Assembly (NCBI GenBank): GCA_009379815.1
Contig: WHSY01000001.1
Coordinates: 1,323-65,322, forward strand
From: Pseudonocardiaceae bacterium
GTDB taxonomy: Bacteria > Actinomycetota > Actinomycetes > Mycobacteriales > Pseudonocardiaceae
DNA: 64,000 bases
Direction: 5' to 3'
Shown: positions 51,599 to 60,484 of the stretch, one piece after another
How positions within the stretch are numbered: position 1 is the stretch's first letter
How the letters are laid out: each line of letters starts with the position of its first letter
The notes under the pieces: generated by a model
Seen by the model: only the letters and a program-made list of their open reading frames with translations
Told to the model about the DNA's origin: nothing
Database searches by the model: none
Position numbers and translations under genes: made by a program

Positions 51599-52756
51599 TC
51601 AGAGCCGCTGCCCGGCGAGCCGGGCACCCGCCACGAGGGACTCCAGCTTGGCCCACTGGATCGACGGGTGTACCCGCCGCACCAGCGGGCCCTGGGCGAA
51701 GCCGCAGTCGGTTCCGCCGATGACCCGCTCGGGCCCGACCAGCTGTGCCAGCCGCACCAGCCGCTCCGCGACGAGTTCGGGGTGCTCGACGACGTTGGTC
51801 GCGTGGCTGATCACGCCTGGGATCAGCGTCCGGTCCGACGGTAGCTCGACGTCACGCCAGACCCGCCACTCGTGCTCATGGCGCGGGTTGGCCTGCTCCA
51901 GGCTGTAGGCCCCGACGGGGACGCGGAGAATGAGGTCGACGATGTCGCGAAGCGCGACGTCGCCGACGTGCGGCGCGTTCCAGCTGCCCCAGCAGACGTG
52001 GTAACGGGCCCGCTCGGGCGCGATCCCGGACAGCGCGCGGACCAGCGCCTCGGTGCGCAGCTCCGCCCATGCCCGGTACTGCGGCCACCGGTCCGGACCG
52101 AGCACGTCGTACATGATCGGGAAGTGCGCGTCGTCGATCTGCACCACCAGCCCGGCGTCGACGACGGCCCGGTACTCCTCGTTGAGCGCGTCGGCGACCG
52201 CGAAGAGCAAGTCCTGCTCGCTGCCGTAATGCTCGTCGGTCACCCTCGGCACCGCGCTCGCCGGCGCCACCACCGGCAGGAACCCGTCGGCCACGTCCAC
52301 GCCGGACAGAGCGGCCCGCAGGTTGTCGATGTCGCGGCGCACGGCCTCGTGCCCGGTGTAGTGCACCGGCCCGGTGCACACCCACTCCCCGCCCGACGCC
52401 ACGAACCCCTGGGTCTGCTCGTACTCGGCATAGAAGTCCGGGAACAGTCGCTTGTCGGTGCCTGCGGGCACGTTGGCCCGGGCGCGGACCTCGCCGGACG
52501 GGTCCCGCACGTCGAAGCCGCCGAGGCGTCCGCGGATGTAACGCGACCAACTGTCGGACTTGCCGAACTCCCCGTCGCTGACCACGTCGATGCCCACCTC
52601 GGCCTGTCGGCCCACCACTTCGGCCACCGAGCGCTGCAACACCTCGGCGTGCCACCCGGCATCCACCGGCCGGCCGTGCTCGCGGGCATCCATGATCTCC
52701 ACGAGGTCCGGCGGGCGCACGAGGCTGCCGACGTGCGTGGTACGGATCTCACCCAC
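51599..52756 (-). CDS. MetE-like (cobalamin-independent methionine synthase II family) methyl/alkyl transferase
   Basis: 385 aa corresponding to the C-terminal catalytic barrel of MetE. Opening RTTHVGSLVRPPDL, VVSDGEFGKSDSWSRYI, VVQIDDAHF, and zinc ligands in YHVCWGSW (His/Cys, about residue 255) and GGTDCGF (Cys, about 355). Only the C-terminal domain is present, so it is not a complete methionine synthase. Stand-alone proteins of this kind include epoxyalkane:coenzyme M transferase and other thiol alkyltransferases. Thiol activation by zinc is likely; the substrate is open. Transcribed divergently from a second MetE-like gene at 52839. Confidence 0.82.
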   Translation of the reverse strand: MGEIRTTHVGSLVRPPDLVEIMDAREHGRPVDAGWHAEVLQRSVAEVVGRQAEVGIDVVSDGEFGKSDSWSRYIRGRLGGFDVRDPSGEVRARANVPAGTDKRLFPDFYAEYEQTQGFVASGGEWVCTGPVHYTGHEAVRRDIDNLRAALSGVDVADGFLPVVAPASAVPRVTDEHYGSEQDLLFAVADALNEEYRAVVDAGLVVQIDDAHFPIMYDVLGPDRWPQYRAWAELRTEALVRALSGIAPERARYHVCWGSWNAPHVGDVALRDIVDLILRVPVGAYSLEQANPRHEHEWRVWRDVELPSDRTLIPGVISHATNVVEHPELVAERLVRLAQLVGPERVIGGTDCGFAQGPLVRRVHPSIQWAKLESLVAGARLAGQRL

Positions 52757-52838
52757 CTGATCTCCTCATCATTTACCGGTCGTTCGACAGGTATAGGATC
52801 GGCGACCCGACGATCACCCAAACGCCGGGAGGATGCAC

Positions 52839-53861
52839 ATGCCGGAGCGTAAGACGTTGCTAGTGGGGAGCATCCCCGCGGGCGGCGCCGAGGAGGCTAT
52901 GACGCAGGCACTTCGCGAGGTGGGGCCGCAGCTGCGTCACCTGCCCGACGGGGAGACCGGCGAGCGGGACCGTTGGGTCGTCGGCATCGTCAACAGCATG
53001 CGCTCGAATCCCGATCTCGAGGTCCGCCGGGAGGGCGACTGGTCGAACTACCAGAACCAGCTGAACTTCACGGTGCGCAAGGGTCACACCCTGACCGGCG
53101 CCAGCCTGGAGTTCGGGCACGTCGAGGCCTATCGGGACAGCCGCCCGATCTTCGAGCGACTGCGCGAGCAGTACGGCCACCCCGAGCTGGCCTTCCAAGT
53201 GGGGATTCCCGGCGACTTCGACATGGCCCTGTTCACCATGGGGCTGACCGGCCCGTTCCGGCACCGCCGCCCGTTCACCGACGCCACGGTTCGCGAGATC
53301 GAACAGATCCACGCGCTAGCCGGTGACGACGCCGTTTTCCAGCTCGAGGTGCCCGCCGAACTGGTGTTCGTCACCCAGGTCCCCTCGGCTGTGCAACCCT
53401 TGATGTCGGCCTGGATGGGCACAGTCGTGGCCAACCTCGCCGCGAAGGCGCCGCGAGGAGCACGCTTCGGCGTGCACCTGTGCCTGGGCGATCTCGGTCA
53501 CAAGGCGATGGGCAAGCTGAGTGATGCCGGACCCCTGGTGCGGCTGACCCACGCCATCACGAGGCGCTGGCCGCAGGGACGCCCGCTCGAATACGTGCAC
53601 GCGCCGCTGGCCGCCGGCGAGCAACCACCGGTGCAGGACCCGTCGTTCTACCGTCCCCTTGCCGAGCTCCGGATGCCGGCTGCCACGCGGTTCGTCGCCG
53701 GCTTCCTCCACGAGGACCGCACGACCGGCGAGCTGCGCCAGATCCTTGACCGGATCGAATCGCATCTCGGGCGCACCGTCGATATCGCAGCAGCGTGCGG
53801 GCTGGCCCGGCGGGGCACCACCACGGTCATGCGGCAGACCACCGAGCTGTGCAACACCTGA
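52839..53861 (+). CDS. MetE/UroD-barrel-like protein, divergent partner
   Basis: 340 aa from ATG 52839 (GGGAGG 6 nt upstream; ATG 52833 is too close to it). LLVGSIPAGGAEEAMTQALREVGPQLRHLPDGETGERDRWV resembles the opening of MetE-superfamily barrels. HLCLGDLGHKAMG (about residues 210-222) is in the place of the zinc HxC motif, and IAAACGLAR (about 320) could supply the last Cys. No experimentally known relative comes to mind. The head-to-head arrangement with 51599-52756 across 82 bp suggests shared regulation. Confidence 0.6.
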   Translation: MPERKTLLVGSIPAGGAEEAMTQALREVGPQLRHLPDGETGERDRWVVGIVNSMRSNPDLEVRREGDWSNYQNQLNFTVRKGHTLTGASLEFGHVEAYRDSRPIFERLREQYGHPELAFQVGIPGDFDMALFTMGLTGPFRHRRPFTDATVREIEQIHALAGDDAVFQLEVPAELVFVTQVPSAVQPLMSAWMGTVVANLAAKAPRGARFGVHLCLGDLGHKAMGKLSDAGPLVRLTHAITRRWPQGRPLEYVHAPLAAGEQPPVQDPSFYRPLAELRMPAATRFVAGFLHEDRTTGELRQILDRIESHLGRTVDIAAACGLARRGTTTVMRQTTELCNT

Positions 53862-53870
53862 GCATGCACG

Positions 53871-55001
53871 TCAGTCGAACAGCTCGACGATCACCTGCCG
53901 GTTCTGCGCGGCGCGGATCGGGTCGAGGTTGCCCTGGGCATCGTGGTCGGGCACGTAGCCGGGGAAGTCGCTGCCCACGCCGCGCGTCTCGATCCGCTCG
54001 GCGGGAGCGCCGAGGCCGACGAGCAGGTCCGCGACGGCGTTGGCCCGCTGCAGCGACAGCTCGGCCCGGCCCTCCGGGGTCCCGGCCTTGGCCGTGGTCC
54101 CCGTCAGCACGGCCCGCTGCCCGTTCTTGATCGCCGCCGCGATCTCGTCGACGACGGCGCGTGCCTGGTCCGGGTCGCGGAAGACGGCCTGATCGGGAAG
54201 GAAGCCCACGGTGCTGTTGCGCAGCACCGTGATCTGCTCGGCCGGCCCGGCCACGTCGACCGCGACGGGGACGGTCGTGACCGGCGGCAACCCGTCCAGT
54301 TCCCGGGTGTCCGGAAGCGGTGCCTCGCGGATCTCGACCTCAGCGCCTGCCTTCTCGACGATGCCCCGCCACAGGTCGAGCAGCGCGGCCCTGCGCAGCT
54401 GCGGCAGCGACTGCTGCGGCGGCGCGGTGTCGCCGAGGCCGACGAACACCACACGCATGCCCCGCAGGTCGGGCAGCTGCCCCGTGCGGGCGAGGTGATC
54501 GCTGACCTCGGCGGGGTCGGCGTCGAACAGCGCGCCGTCACGGTCCTGGAACCGGAGCGCACCCGTGGTCTGCAGGCCGCTGTCGATCACGACGAGGGTC
54601 TTGGGGCCGGCCGCGTCGGTCACCGCGCGCGCGGCCAGGCCGATGGCGCCGAGCAGGTCGACCTCGGGGGAGTCGGCGCGGGCCTCGCGGACCATCGTCC
54701 CGAGCTGCGCGATCCGATCCTGCTGGTAGAGCGGGTTCTCGGCTTCCAGCGACAGGGACCTCGACGCCGTGGGCGTGCCGTCCGCGACGATGACCGTGGT
54801 CGTCGACCCGAGCTCGGCCGCAGTCTCGATCTCGGCCTGTACGGCGTCGACCATGCTCGGCTCCACCATGTTGGCGTGCGCGCCGACGACCAGCGCCAGC
54901 GCGCCGGGGCCGCTCGCCTGATCGCCACCGCAACCGGTGAGCAGGAGCAGGCCGACGACGAGCGTGACGGCGCCGCTGGCCAGCCGTGCTGCGGGATGCA
55001 T
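53871..55001 (-). CDS. OmpA-family lipoprotein
   Basis: 376 aa. Lipobox LLLTGC at about residues 18-23 (MHPAARLASGAVTLVVGLLLLTGCGG), then a von Willebrand-like/uncharacterised region (LALVVGAHANM, LVVIDSGLQTTG), and a C-terminal OmpA peptidoglycan-associated domain (about 275-376: AVLTGTTAKAGTPEGRAELSLQRANAVADLLVGLG, IRAAQNRQVIVELF). The ATG at 55001 is the only start giving a signal peptide; the reading frame extends further upstream without meaning. Membrane-anchored outside the cell, probably gripping the cell wall. Third gene of a leftward operon with 55022 and 56218. Confidence 0.85.
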   Translation of the reverse strand: MHPAARLASGAVTLVVGLLLLTGCGGDQASGPGALALVVGAHANMVEPSMVDAVQAEIETAAELGSTTTVIVADGTPTASRSLSLEAENPLYQQDRIAQLGTMVREARADSPEVDLLGAIGLAARAVTDAAGPKTLVVIDSGLQTTGALRFQDRDGALFDADPAEVSDHLARTGQLPDLRGMRVVFVGLGDTAPPQQSLPQLRRAALLDLWRGIVEKAGAEVEIREAPLPDTRELDGLPPVTTVPVAVDVAGPAEQITVLRNSTVGFLPDQAVFRDPDQARAVVDEIAAAIKNGQRAVLTGTTAKAGTPEGRAELSLQRANAVADLLVGLGAPAERIETRGVGSDFPGYVPDHDAQGNLDPIRAAQNRQVIVELFD

Positions 55002-55021
55002 CGTGGGCGTCCCCGTCTCCT

Positions 55022-56221
55022 TCAGTCTCCCCGCTCCGGCCGGTAGGACGGCGGCGGGAGCGGTGCGCGGCTGGCGGTGATCTCGACGCCGTCGGTGAAC
55101 GTCGGGTTGGCGAGGTCGCGGGCCAGATGGTGCTGGTAGTGGTGCTTGAGTTCGGCGGCGAAGCCGTCCTGCTCGGCGCGCTTGCCCGCCCAGTGCTCGG
55201 CGAGGTCGGCTTCCGAGCCGCGGGCGCGTTCGACGTCGAGGGTCGCGGCCACCACCTCGCCGTGCTTGGCCGCCACCGCGCAGCGAAGCTTGGCCACCCG
55301 GGCATCGGCGGCATGCAGGTTCTTCAGGTAAGGGTTGTGCCTGCTCGCGCTGCGCAACAGCACGACCGAGCCGACCGCGAGCACGACGAGCAACCAGCCG
55401 GCGGTCAGCACGAACCAACCGAGCCCGGCCCGTTCGAGGAGCGACTCCCCGCCGACCTGCACCCCGGTGAAGGACAGTAGGTAGGCCGAGCGCACCAGCG
55501 CGACGAACACCGACACGCCCACCCACAGCGCCGCCCCGCCGACCAGGCCGACGAGCAGCACACCGCGGGAGCGCCGGGTCCGGCGGAACCGGGTGAGCAG
55601 CTCACCGAGCTGCTTGGGCAGCAGCACGTTGACCAGGACGATGGAGGCGGCCAGCACCGCCGTCTCGGCCAACCCGCTGCCCATCAGCTGGAACGCGGTG
55701 TAGTTCAGACCGACCTCGGCGAAGGCCGCTCCGAGGTAGATGGCCCAATCTTTGATCATCTCGCCGCGGCGGTTCTCGTCGATCCGGCTCTGTGCCGCCC
55801 AGCGACCGCCGTCGTCGCCGGGCTCGGTGCCCTCGACGATCCGCTTCATCCGGTCGCGGTAGGCGCAGGCATCCGCAACGTCGTGCTCCAGGTGATCCCT
55901 GGTCCGTTCCTCGGTGGCGTGACGGCTTGTCGCACGCCGGACGAGCAGCGCGGCGCTCTGCTGGTCGTCCTGCTGCCTCATCTCCGCTTCGGCCGACCAC
56001 CGGTGATTCCACCGGTCGATCTTGCTCTCCATGAGCAACGGGTGCCCGTGCGCGCCGAGGTTCTCGTCGTACATCCCGCTGGCGGCGTCCTTGCGCGCCT
56101 CGGACTCGACGAGGTCGCGCAGCACTGCCTCGTCGACGTCGGGGCCGGGCACGGGACCGACCACCGCGCCGGCCTCGTCCGTCGGTTCCCGGTACTCGTT
56201 GCGGCTGCGCACGTCGGTCAC
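55022..56221 (-). CDS. Membrane protein with coiled-coil ends, unknown function
   Basis: 399 aa. N-terminal 150 residues charged and helical (RRATSRHATEERTRDHLEHDV), then about four TM segments (AETAVLAASIVLVNVLLP, GVLLVGLVGGAALWVGVSVFVALV, FVLTAGWLLVVLAVGSVVLL), then a C-terminal helical cytoplasmic part (AKLRCAVAAKHGEVVAATLDVERA). No family recognised. GTG start overlaps the previous gene's stop (GTGA); 20 nt separate it from the OmpA-like lipoprotein, so the three probably form one envelope-associated complex. Confidence 0.7.
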   Translation of the reverse strand: MTDVRSRNEYREPTDEAGAVVGPVPGPDVDEAVLRDLVESEARKDAASGMYDENLGAHGHPLLMESKIDRWNHRWSAEAEMRQQDDQQSAALLVRRATSRHATEERTRDHLEHDVADACAYRDRMKRIVEGTEPGDDGGRWAAQSRIDENRRGEMIKDWAIYLGAAFAEVGLNYTAFQLMGSGLAETAVLAASIVLVNVLLPKQLGELLTRFRRTRRSRGVLLVGLVGGAALWVGVSVFVALVRSAYLLSFTGVQVGGESLLERAGLGWFVLTAGWLLVVLAVGSVVLLRSASRHNPYLKNLHAADARVAKLRCAVAAKHGEVVAATLDVERARGSEADLAEHWAGKRAEQDGFAAELKHHYQHHLARDLANPTFTDGVEITASRAPLPPPSYRPERGD

Positions 56222-56988
56222 TCCTCGATGCCGGGCCCGTGCGCACGGCGCTGGGCGGTGAGTCCGTCAGGGGCGGGGGCGGCCGCGGTGGCCGTGTAGC
56301 TCTCGAACTCCATGAGGGTCCAGCGGTAGCTCTCGGTGAGCTCGGTGTCGATCTCGAGCGCCAGCAGCGGCAGGGCACCGTGGAGCCATGCCACCGTCGC
56401 CACGGCGGGAGGTGTGGCGCGGACATCGGTGAAGTCGCGGGCCGGGTGGTGGCGAACGAAGGCGGCGCCGTAGAGGCCCGCGAGCTGCTCGTAGCGGCAG
56501 GCGTGGGCATCGGCCGCCGCCCTGGCGATCTCGATGAGGTGACCGCGGGTGCTGCCGAGCTCGCTGAGCTGCCGCTCGGCGGCGTCGCGCTCCTTGATCC
56601 GACGGCGGTAGGCCTGCTGCTCGGCGGCGATCCGCCGGGACTCGAGGATCCACCCGGGGACCCGTGGCTCGGCGCCGGTCACCGGCCTCGCCGGGGTCGG
56701 GTTCGGCGGGCTGGCGGGGTCACGGCGATGCTGGTCGAGCAGCGTGAGCAGGGCGACCGCTTCGCGGTCGATCGGCGTGATCCTGCCGTGCAGCCATGCG
56801 CCGACGGCACGCTGGCCGGCTTCCGCGTCCGCGCGCAGGTTCTCGAGGTAGGGCCGACGGGCATCCGGGTCGGTAGGCAGGTCTTGCTTGCCGTCGCGGC
56901 GGCCGTGCCACGCGACGCGCCAGCGCTCCCGGAACCCGACCGGGTCCGGGCCGGGAGGCTTCCCATCGGTGCTGCGCGGGCGGTCCAT
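56218..56988 (-). CDS. Conserved hypothetical helical protein, first gene of the OmpA-like operon
   Basis: 256 aa, soluble, rich in Ala/Arg/Glu; a helical stretch at about residues 110-160 (RRIAAEQQAYRRRIKERDAAERQLSELG) could be a coiled coil. No signal peptide or TM. No family recognised. ATG 56988; 4-bp overlap with the membrane-protein gene. Probably a cytoplasmic partner of the two envelope proteins. Confidence 0.65.
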   Translation of the reverse strand: MDRPRSTDGKPPGPDPVGFRERWRVAWHGRRDGKQDLPTDPDARRPYLENLRADAEAGQRAVGAWLHGRITPIDREAVALLTLLDQHRRDPASPPNPTPARPVTGAEPRVPGWILESRRIAAEQQAYRRRIKERDAAERQLSELGSTRGHLIEIARAAADAHACRYEQLAGLYGAAFVRHHPARDFTDVRATPPAVATVAWLHGALPLLALEIDTELTESYRWTLMEFESYTATAAAPAPDGLTAQRRAHGPGIEE

Positions 56989-57107
56989 CGGTGCCCTCCA
57001 GTGGGTGACACCGGGAGGTCGGAGAACGTGTCACCACCCTGCTTATGCGCGTGGAACGGCCCGGTGTTACACCCGGTAACCCGGTCAGGTGGCATGTGAG
57101 CGCACAC

Positions 57108-57148
57108 ACCGGGAGCCCCCGACCCGCTGAGGGTCGGGGGCTCCCGGT
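57108..57148 (-). terminator. Rho-independent-type terminator of the cold-shock gene
   Basis: Perfect 18-bp GC-rich stem (57108-57125 with 57131-57148) and 5-nt loop, 18 nt past the csp stop codon in its direction of transcription. No U-tract, as is common in actinobacteria. Confidence 0.85.
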
Positions 57149-57166
57149 GCGTGCCGTTGCTGTGGT

Positions 57167-57370
57167 TCAGACCACGCGGACGCCGCTGGCCTGCATGCCC
57201 TTGGCGCCCTGCGTCACGTCGAACTGCACGTGCTGGCCCTCGTCGAGGCTGCGGAAGCCCGAGCCGTCGATCTCCGAGTAGTGCACGAAGACGTCAGCCC
57301 CACCGTCATCGGGGGCGATGAAGCCGTAGCCCTTCTCCGAGTTGAACCACTTCACGGTTCCCTGCGTCAT
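57167..57370 (-). CDS. csp: Cold-shock protein (CspA family)
   Basis: 67 aa, full length. RNP1 KGYGFIAP and RNP2 VFVHYSEI motifs, [17 protein letters not shown] opening and [18 protein letters not shown] ending are canonical. Single-strand nucleic-acid-binding RNA chaperone. GAAGGAGA precedes the ATG. The 5' leader contains a perfect hairpin (57398-57418) and a strong terminator follows, so it is a single-gene unit. Confidence 0.96.
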   Translation of the reverse strand: MTQGTVKWFNSEKGYGFIAPDDGGADVFVHYSEIDGSGFRSLDEGQHVQFDVTQGAKGMQASGVRVV

Positions 57371-57397
57371 GCTGTCTCCTTCGAGGAGCTGGTTACG

Positions 57398-57418
57398 GGC
57401 CCCGCACTGTGCGGGGCC
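57398..57418 (-). promoter_or_regulatory. Hairpin in the csp 5' leader
   Basis: GGCCCCGCA-CTG-TGCGGGGCC, perfect 9-bp stem and 3-nt loop, about 28 nt upstream of the csp ATG and just before the ribosome binding site. Could be a temperature-dependent or attenuating structure, or the end of an upstream transcript; position is the only evidence. Confidence 0.5.
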
Positions 57419-57611
57419 TCGGGCCGTCGGGTCTACAGACGGCAACTTCTCCAGCTACCTGAAGTACAGCCGCGCGCCCGCACCATCATTCCGCGAGCGT
57501 GCTCACACGAACTCAGTACCTGACGACCTACTGGTGAACCTACCAGCTCACCCGGATTATTCCCACACCCGGCGTCGACCGGATCCGGCTGAGGCACATC
57601 GGGTGGCTCGC

Positions 57612-58592
57612 TCACGCCACCCGGCAGGGCGGCTGGCGGCCGTCGAGGAAGGCCTGCAGGTTGTCGAGCACGAGCATGCCCATGGCCGTGCGGGTCTCCA
57701 ATGTGGCGCTGCCGAGATGGGGCAGCAGCACGGCGTTGTCCAGCTCCCGCAGCGCAGCCGGAACCTCGGGCTCGCCCTCGTAGACGTCGAGGCCTGCCCC
57801 GGCGATCGTGTGCGAGCGCAGCGCGGCGACCAGCGCGTCGGTGTCGACGACGTCGCCGCGGGAGCTGTTGACGAGGAAGGCGGTCGGCTTCATGCGGGCC
57901 AGCCGCCCCGCATCGATGAGGTGGGTGTTGCCACCCCCGCCGGGCATGTGCAGCGACACGAAGTCGGCGGCCTCGAGCATCTCCTCGATGGTGCCGACCC
58001 GGTGAGCGTCGGGAATCCCGTGCCGCGGCTCGGCATCGGCGGCGTCGTAGAAGACGACGGGCATCCCGAAGCCGAAATGCGCCCTGCGGGCGACGGCACC
58101 GCCGATGCGTCCCATGCCGAGGATGCCCAGCGTCTTTCCGGTGACGTCGGCGCCCATCAGGTGCGTCGGCCGCCAGCCGGTCCAGCGCCCGGCGCGCACC
58201 TCGCGCTCGCCCTCGCCGGCCCTGCGGGCGACCATGAGCAGCAGCGTCATCGCGGTGTCGGCGGTGGTGTCGGTGAGCACGCCGGGGGTGTTCGTGACGA
58301 CGATCCCGGCCTTCGCCGCGGCGTCGACGGCGATGTGGTTGAACCCGACGCCGTAGTTGCCGAGGAACCGCGTGCGCGGCTCACCGTCGAAGAACTCTGC
58401 GGGCAGCCGGTCGGAGACGGTCGGCAGCACGACGTCGGCCTCGGCCAGCGCGGCGCGAAGCCCGTCGGCCCCGAGCGGCGTGTCGTCGGGATTGAACCGC
58501 ACCTGCGCGAAGCGCCGCGCCAGCTCCTGCTCGACCGGTGCGGGCCAACGGCGGGTCACGACGATGACGGGATCCGGCCCGCCGGGTCTCAT
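57612..58592 (-). CDS. D-isomer-specific 2-hydroxyacid dehydrogenase (glyoxylate/hydroxypyruvate reductase type)
   Basis: 326 aa. NAD(P)-binding LGILGMGRIGGAVARRA (about residues 145-161), catalytic Arg in FLVNSSRGDVVDTDAL, Glu in GLDVYEGEP and His in LLPHLGSATLETR. The last is the catalytic His block of the family. Reduces glyoxylate or hydroxypyruvate. Its ATG overlaps the aminotransferase stop (ATGA), linking the two in glyoxylate/serine metabolism. Confidence 0.92.
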   Translation of the reverse strand: MRPGGPDPVIVVTRRWPAPVEQELARRFAQVRFNPDDTPLGADGLRAALAEADVVLPTVSDRLPAEFFDGEPRTRFLGNYGVGFNHIAVDAAAKAGIVVTNTPGVLTDTTADTAMTLLLMVARRAGEGEREVRAGRWTGWRPTHLMGADVTGKTLGILGMGRIGGAVARRAHFGFGMPVVFYDAADAEPRHGIPDAHRVGTIEEMLEAADFVSLHMPGGGGNTHLIDAGRLARMKPTAFLVNSSRGDVVDTDALVAALRSHTIAGAGLDVYEGEPEVPAALRELDNAVLLPHLGSATLETRTAMGMLVLDNLQAFLDGRQPPCRVA

Positions 58593-59788
58593 CGGCCCGG
58601 CTCCCGCGTGGTCGTGGCGAGGGCGGGGGCCGTGTCACGGTAGTAGGTCTGGGCCGCCGAGACGCCCGCGCCGGGCTCGACCTTCGCACCCGCGTCGGCC
58701 AGCGACATCTCCGCGCTCGCCAGGGCGGCCAGGCACATCACCTCGTTGAGGTGGCCGATGTGCCCGATCCGGAAGACCTTGCCTGCCACCTTCGCCAGAC
58801 CGCCCCCGAACGACGTCCGGTAACGCTGGTAGGCGATGCGGCAGACCTGCGCGCCGTCGACACCCTCGGGCACCGTGACCGCCGTGACGGTGTCGGAATA
58901 CCACTCCGGCGCGACCGCGCACAGCGACAGGCCCAGCGCGTCGACACCCCGGCGCACCCCCTCCGCGAGCCGGTGGTGGCGGGCGAAGACCTCGGGCAGC
59001 CCCTCGTCGAACAGCAGGTCGAGCGAGGCACGCAGGCCGTGCAGCAGCGGGATCGGCGGGGTGTAGGGGAAGTAACCGGCGTCGTTGGTCTCGAGCATGG
59101 CGTCGAAGCCGAAGTAGTAGCGCTCCATCGTCGACGACCTGGCCCCGTCGAGTGCCTTGGCGCTGACGCCGAGCATGGACAGCCCTGGAGGGAGCATGAG
59201 CCCCTTCTGCGAGCCGGTGACGGCGAGGTCGACTCCCCACTCCTCCTGCTGGAAGTCGATCGACGCGATCGACGAGACCCCGTCGACGAACAGCAGCGCG
59301 TCGGAGCCGGTGGCGTCCATGACCCGCCGGACGCCCGCGACGTCGGAGGTGACCCCGGTCGCGGTCTCGTTGTGCGTGGCGAAGACCGCCCTGATCGTCT
59401 TGTCGTCGGCGAGGTGGCGCTCGTAGTCCTGCAGCGGAACACCCTCGCCCCACTCGCGGTCGACGCAGACGACATCGAGGCCGAGCCGCTGCGCCATGTC
59501 GGCCCACAGCTGCGAGAACTGCCCGAACCGCGACATCAGCACCCGGTCGCCCCGGTCGAGGGTGTTGCTGATGGCCGCTTCCCACGCCCCGGTGCCCGAG
59601 GAGGGGTAGACGAACACGCGGCCGGTCTCGTTGCCGAAGAGCCGCTTCAGATCGGCGAACAGCGGCAGGGTGAGCTCGGGGAAGTCAGGAGCCCGATGGT
59701 CTTGCGCCGGGACGTTCATCGCGCACCGGACGGCTTCGGGGATGTTGGTCGGGCCCGGGGTGAACAGGTGGGTGACCCCGCTGTTCAT
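58589..59788 (-). CDS. Class-V aminotransferase, serine-glyoxylate/alanine-glyoxylate type
   Basis: 399 aa. LFTPGPTNIPEAV opening, YPSSGTGAWEAAISNTL, HNETATGVTSDVAGVRRVM, LLFVDGVSSIASIDFQQEEWGVDLAVTGSQKGLMLPPGLSML with the PLP-binding Lys in GSQKGL (about residue 193). Transfers the amino group from serine or alanine to glyoxylate, giving hydroxypyruvate or pyruvate; the downstream coupled dehydrogenase could reduce hydroxypyruvate or glyoxylate. ATG 59788. First gene of a two-gene operon. Confidence 0.92.
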   Translation of the reverse strand: MNSGVTHLFTPGPTNIPEAVRCAMNVPAQDHRAPDFPELTLPLFADLKRLFGNETGRVFVYPSSGTGAWEAAISNTLDRGDRVLMSRFGQFSQLWADMAQRLGLDVVCVDREWGEGVPLQDYERHLADDKTIRAVFATHNETATGVTSDVAGVRRVMDATGSDALLFVDGVSSIASIDFQQEEWGVDLAVTGSQKGLMLPPGLSMLGVSAKALDGARSSTMERYYFGFDAMLETNDAGYFPYTPPIPLLHGLRASLDLLFDEGLPEVFARHHRLAEGVRRGVDALGLSLCAVAPEWYSDTVTAVTVPEGVDGAQVCRIAYQRYRTSFGGGLAKVAGKVFRIGHIGHLNEVMCLAALASAEMSLADAGAKVEPGAGVSAAQTYYRDTAPALATTTREPGR

Positions 59789-59868
59789 GTGCTCCTGCGC
59801 TTCATGCCGTTTCTGCGCTTCATGTCGTTACTGCCCTTCTCGGCCGCGCCACGACGGGCGCTGCCCGG

Positions 59869-60291
59869 CTAGCCGGCGCAGCTCCGCGTGATCTTCTCGA
59901 TCTCGGCGTCCATGTCGACGGCTGCACTCTCGCCGCCCAACGGAACCGCCTCCAGTGTGGCGTCGACGAAATGCTGCATCAGATCGAGGTCCACCTCGAG
60001 CAGAGCCTGCCCGTCGGGTGAGCAGATCTCGATCAGCACGACATCCCAGTCGTGCGTCCGCTCGGGGCGCACCCGCACGTCGCCGATCCCGTTCGGGCCG
60101 GACAGACCGGCGACCAGCAGGTCCCGTGCCATGATCCACTCCACCCAGCGTTTGCCGCGCCCCTGGATCGCCACCTTCACTGCGTACGGGTCAGCGCTGC
60201 TGTAACTCCAGCGGGTGACGACCGGGGCGGCGGCCTGGTGCAGCAGCGCGAACATGTCCTGGGCAACCGTGTCGCCGGTGTCGCCGTTCAT
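59869..60291 (-). CDS. SsgA-like sporulation/cell-division regulator
   Basis: 140 aa. RWSYSSADPYAVKVAIQGRGKRWVEWIMARDLLVAGLSGPNGIGDVRVRPE, then IEICSPDGQALLEVDLDLMQHFVDATLEAVPLGGES, follows the SsgA-like protein pattern (DPYAV, ARDLL-GL, GDV-V-P, P-G). These proteins control septum placement and sporulation in morphologically complex actinomycetes. The ATG at 60291 is chosen over upstream in-frame starts because it begins the conserved region with a GGCAGACGAG leader. Confidence 0.8.
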   Translation of the reverse strand: MNGDTGDTVAQDMFALLHQAAAPVVTRWSYSSADPYAVKVAIQGRGKRWVEWIMARDLLVAGLSGPNGIGDVRVRPERTHDWDVVLIEICSPDGQALLEVDLDLMQHFVDATLEAVPLGGESAAVDMDAEIEKITRSCAG

Positions 60292-60484
60292 CTCGTCTGC
60301 CTTTCCTGCTGGGGTCCACGGTTCCTCCCTTGACATCGCCGGAGGACCCCCGCTGCACACCATCACGAGGCAAGGTTCACTCTAAGTAGTGCAAGCGCTC
60401 AGCGGTACGGGCCGTTGACCCGGCACGGGGCGTGCGCGAAGGTGTGAGCTAGCTCATCACGCCCGTCGCCAGAAGGGGCCCGCC

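Noticed and set aside
57342-58643. 433-aa rightward frame over the 2-hydroxyacid dehydrogenase
   Set aside because: Repetitive Gly/Arg/Asp-rich shadow; the minus strand has the clear NAD-binding and catalytic motifs.
58751-59872. 373-aa rightward frame over the class-V aminotransferase
   Set aside because: Antisense shadow with no recognisable domain; the minus strand has the PLP lysine motif.
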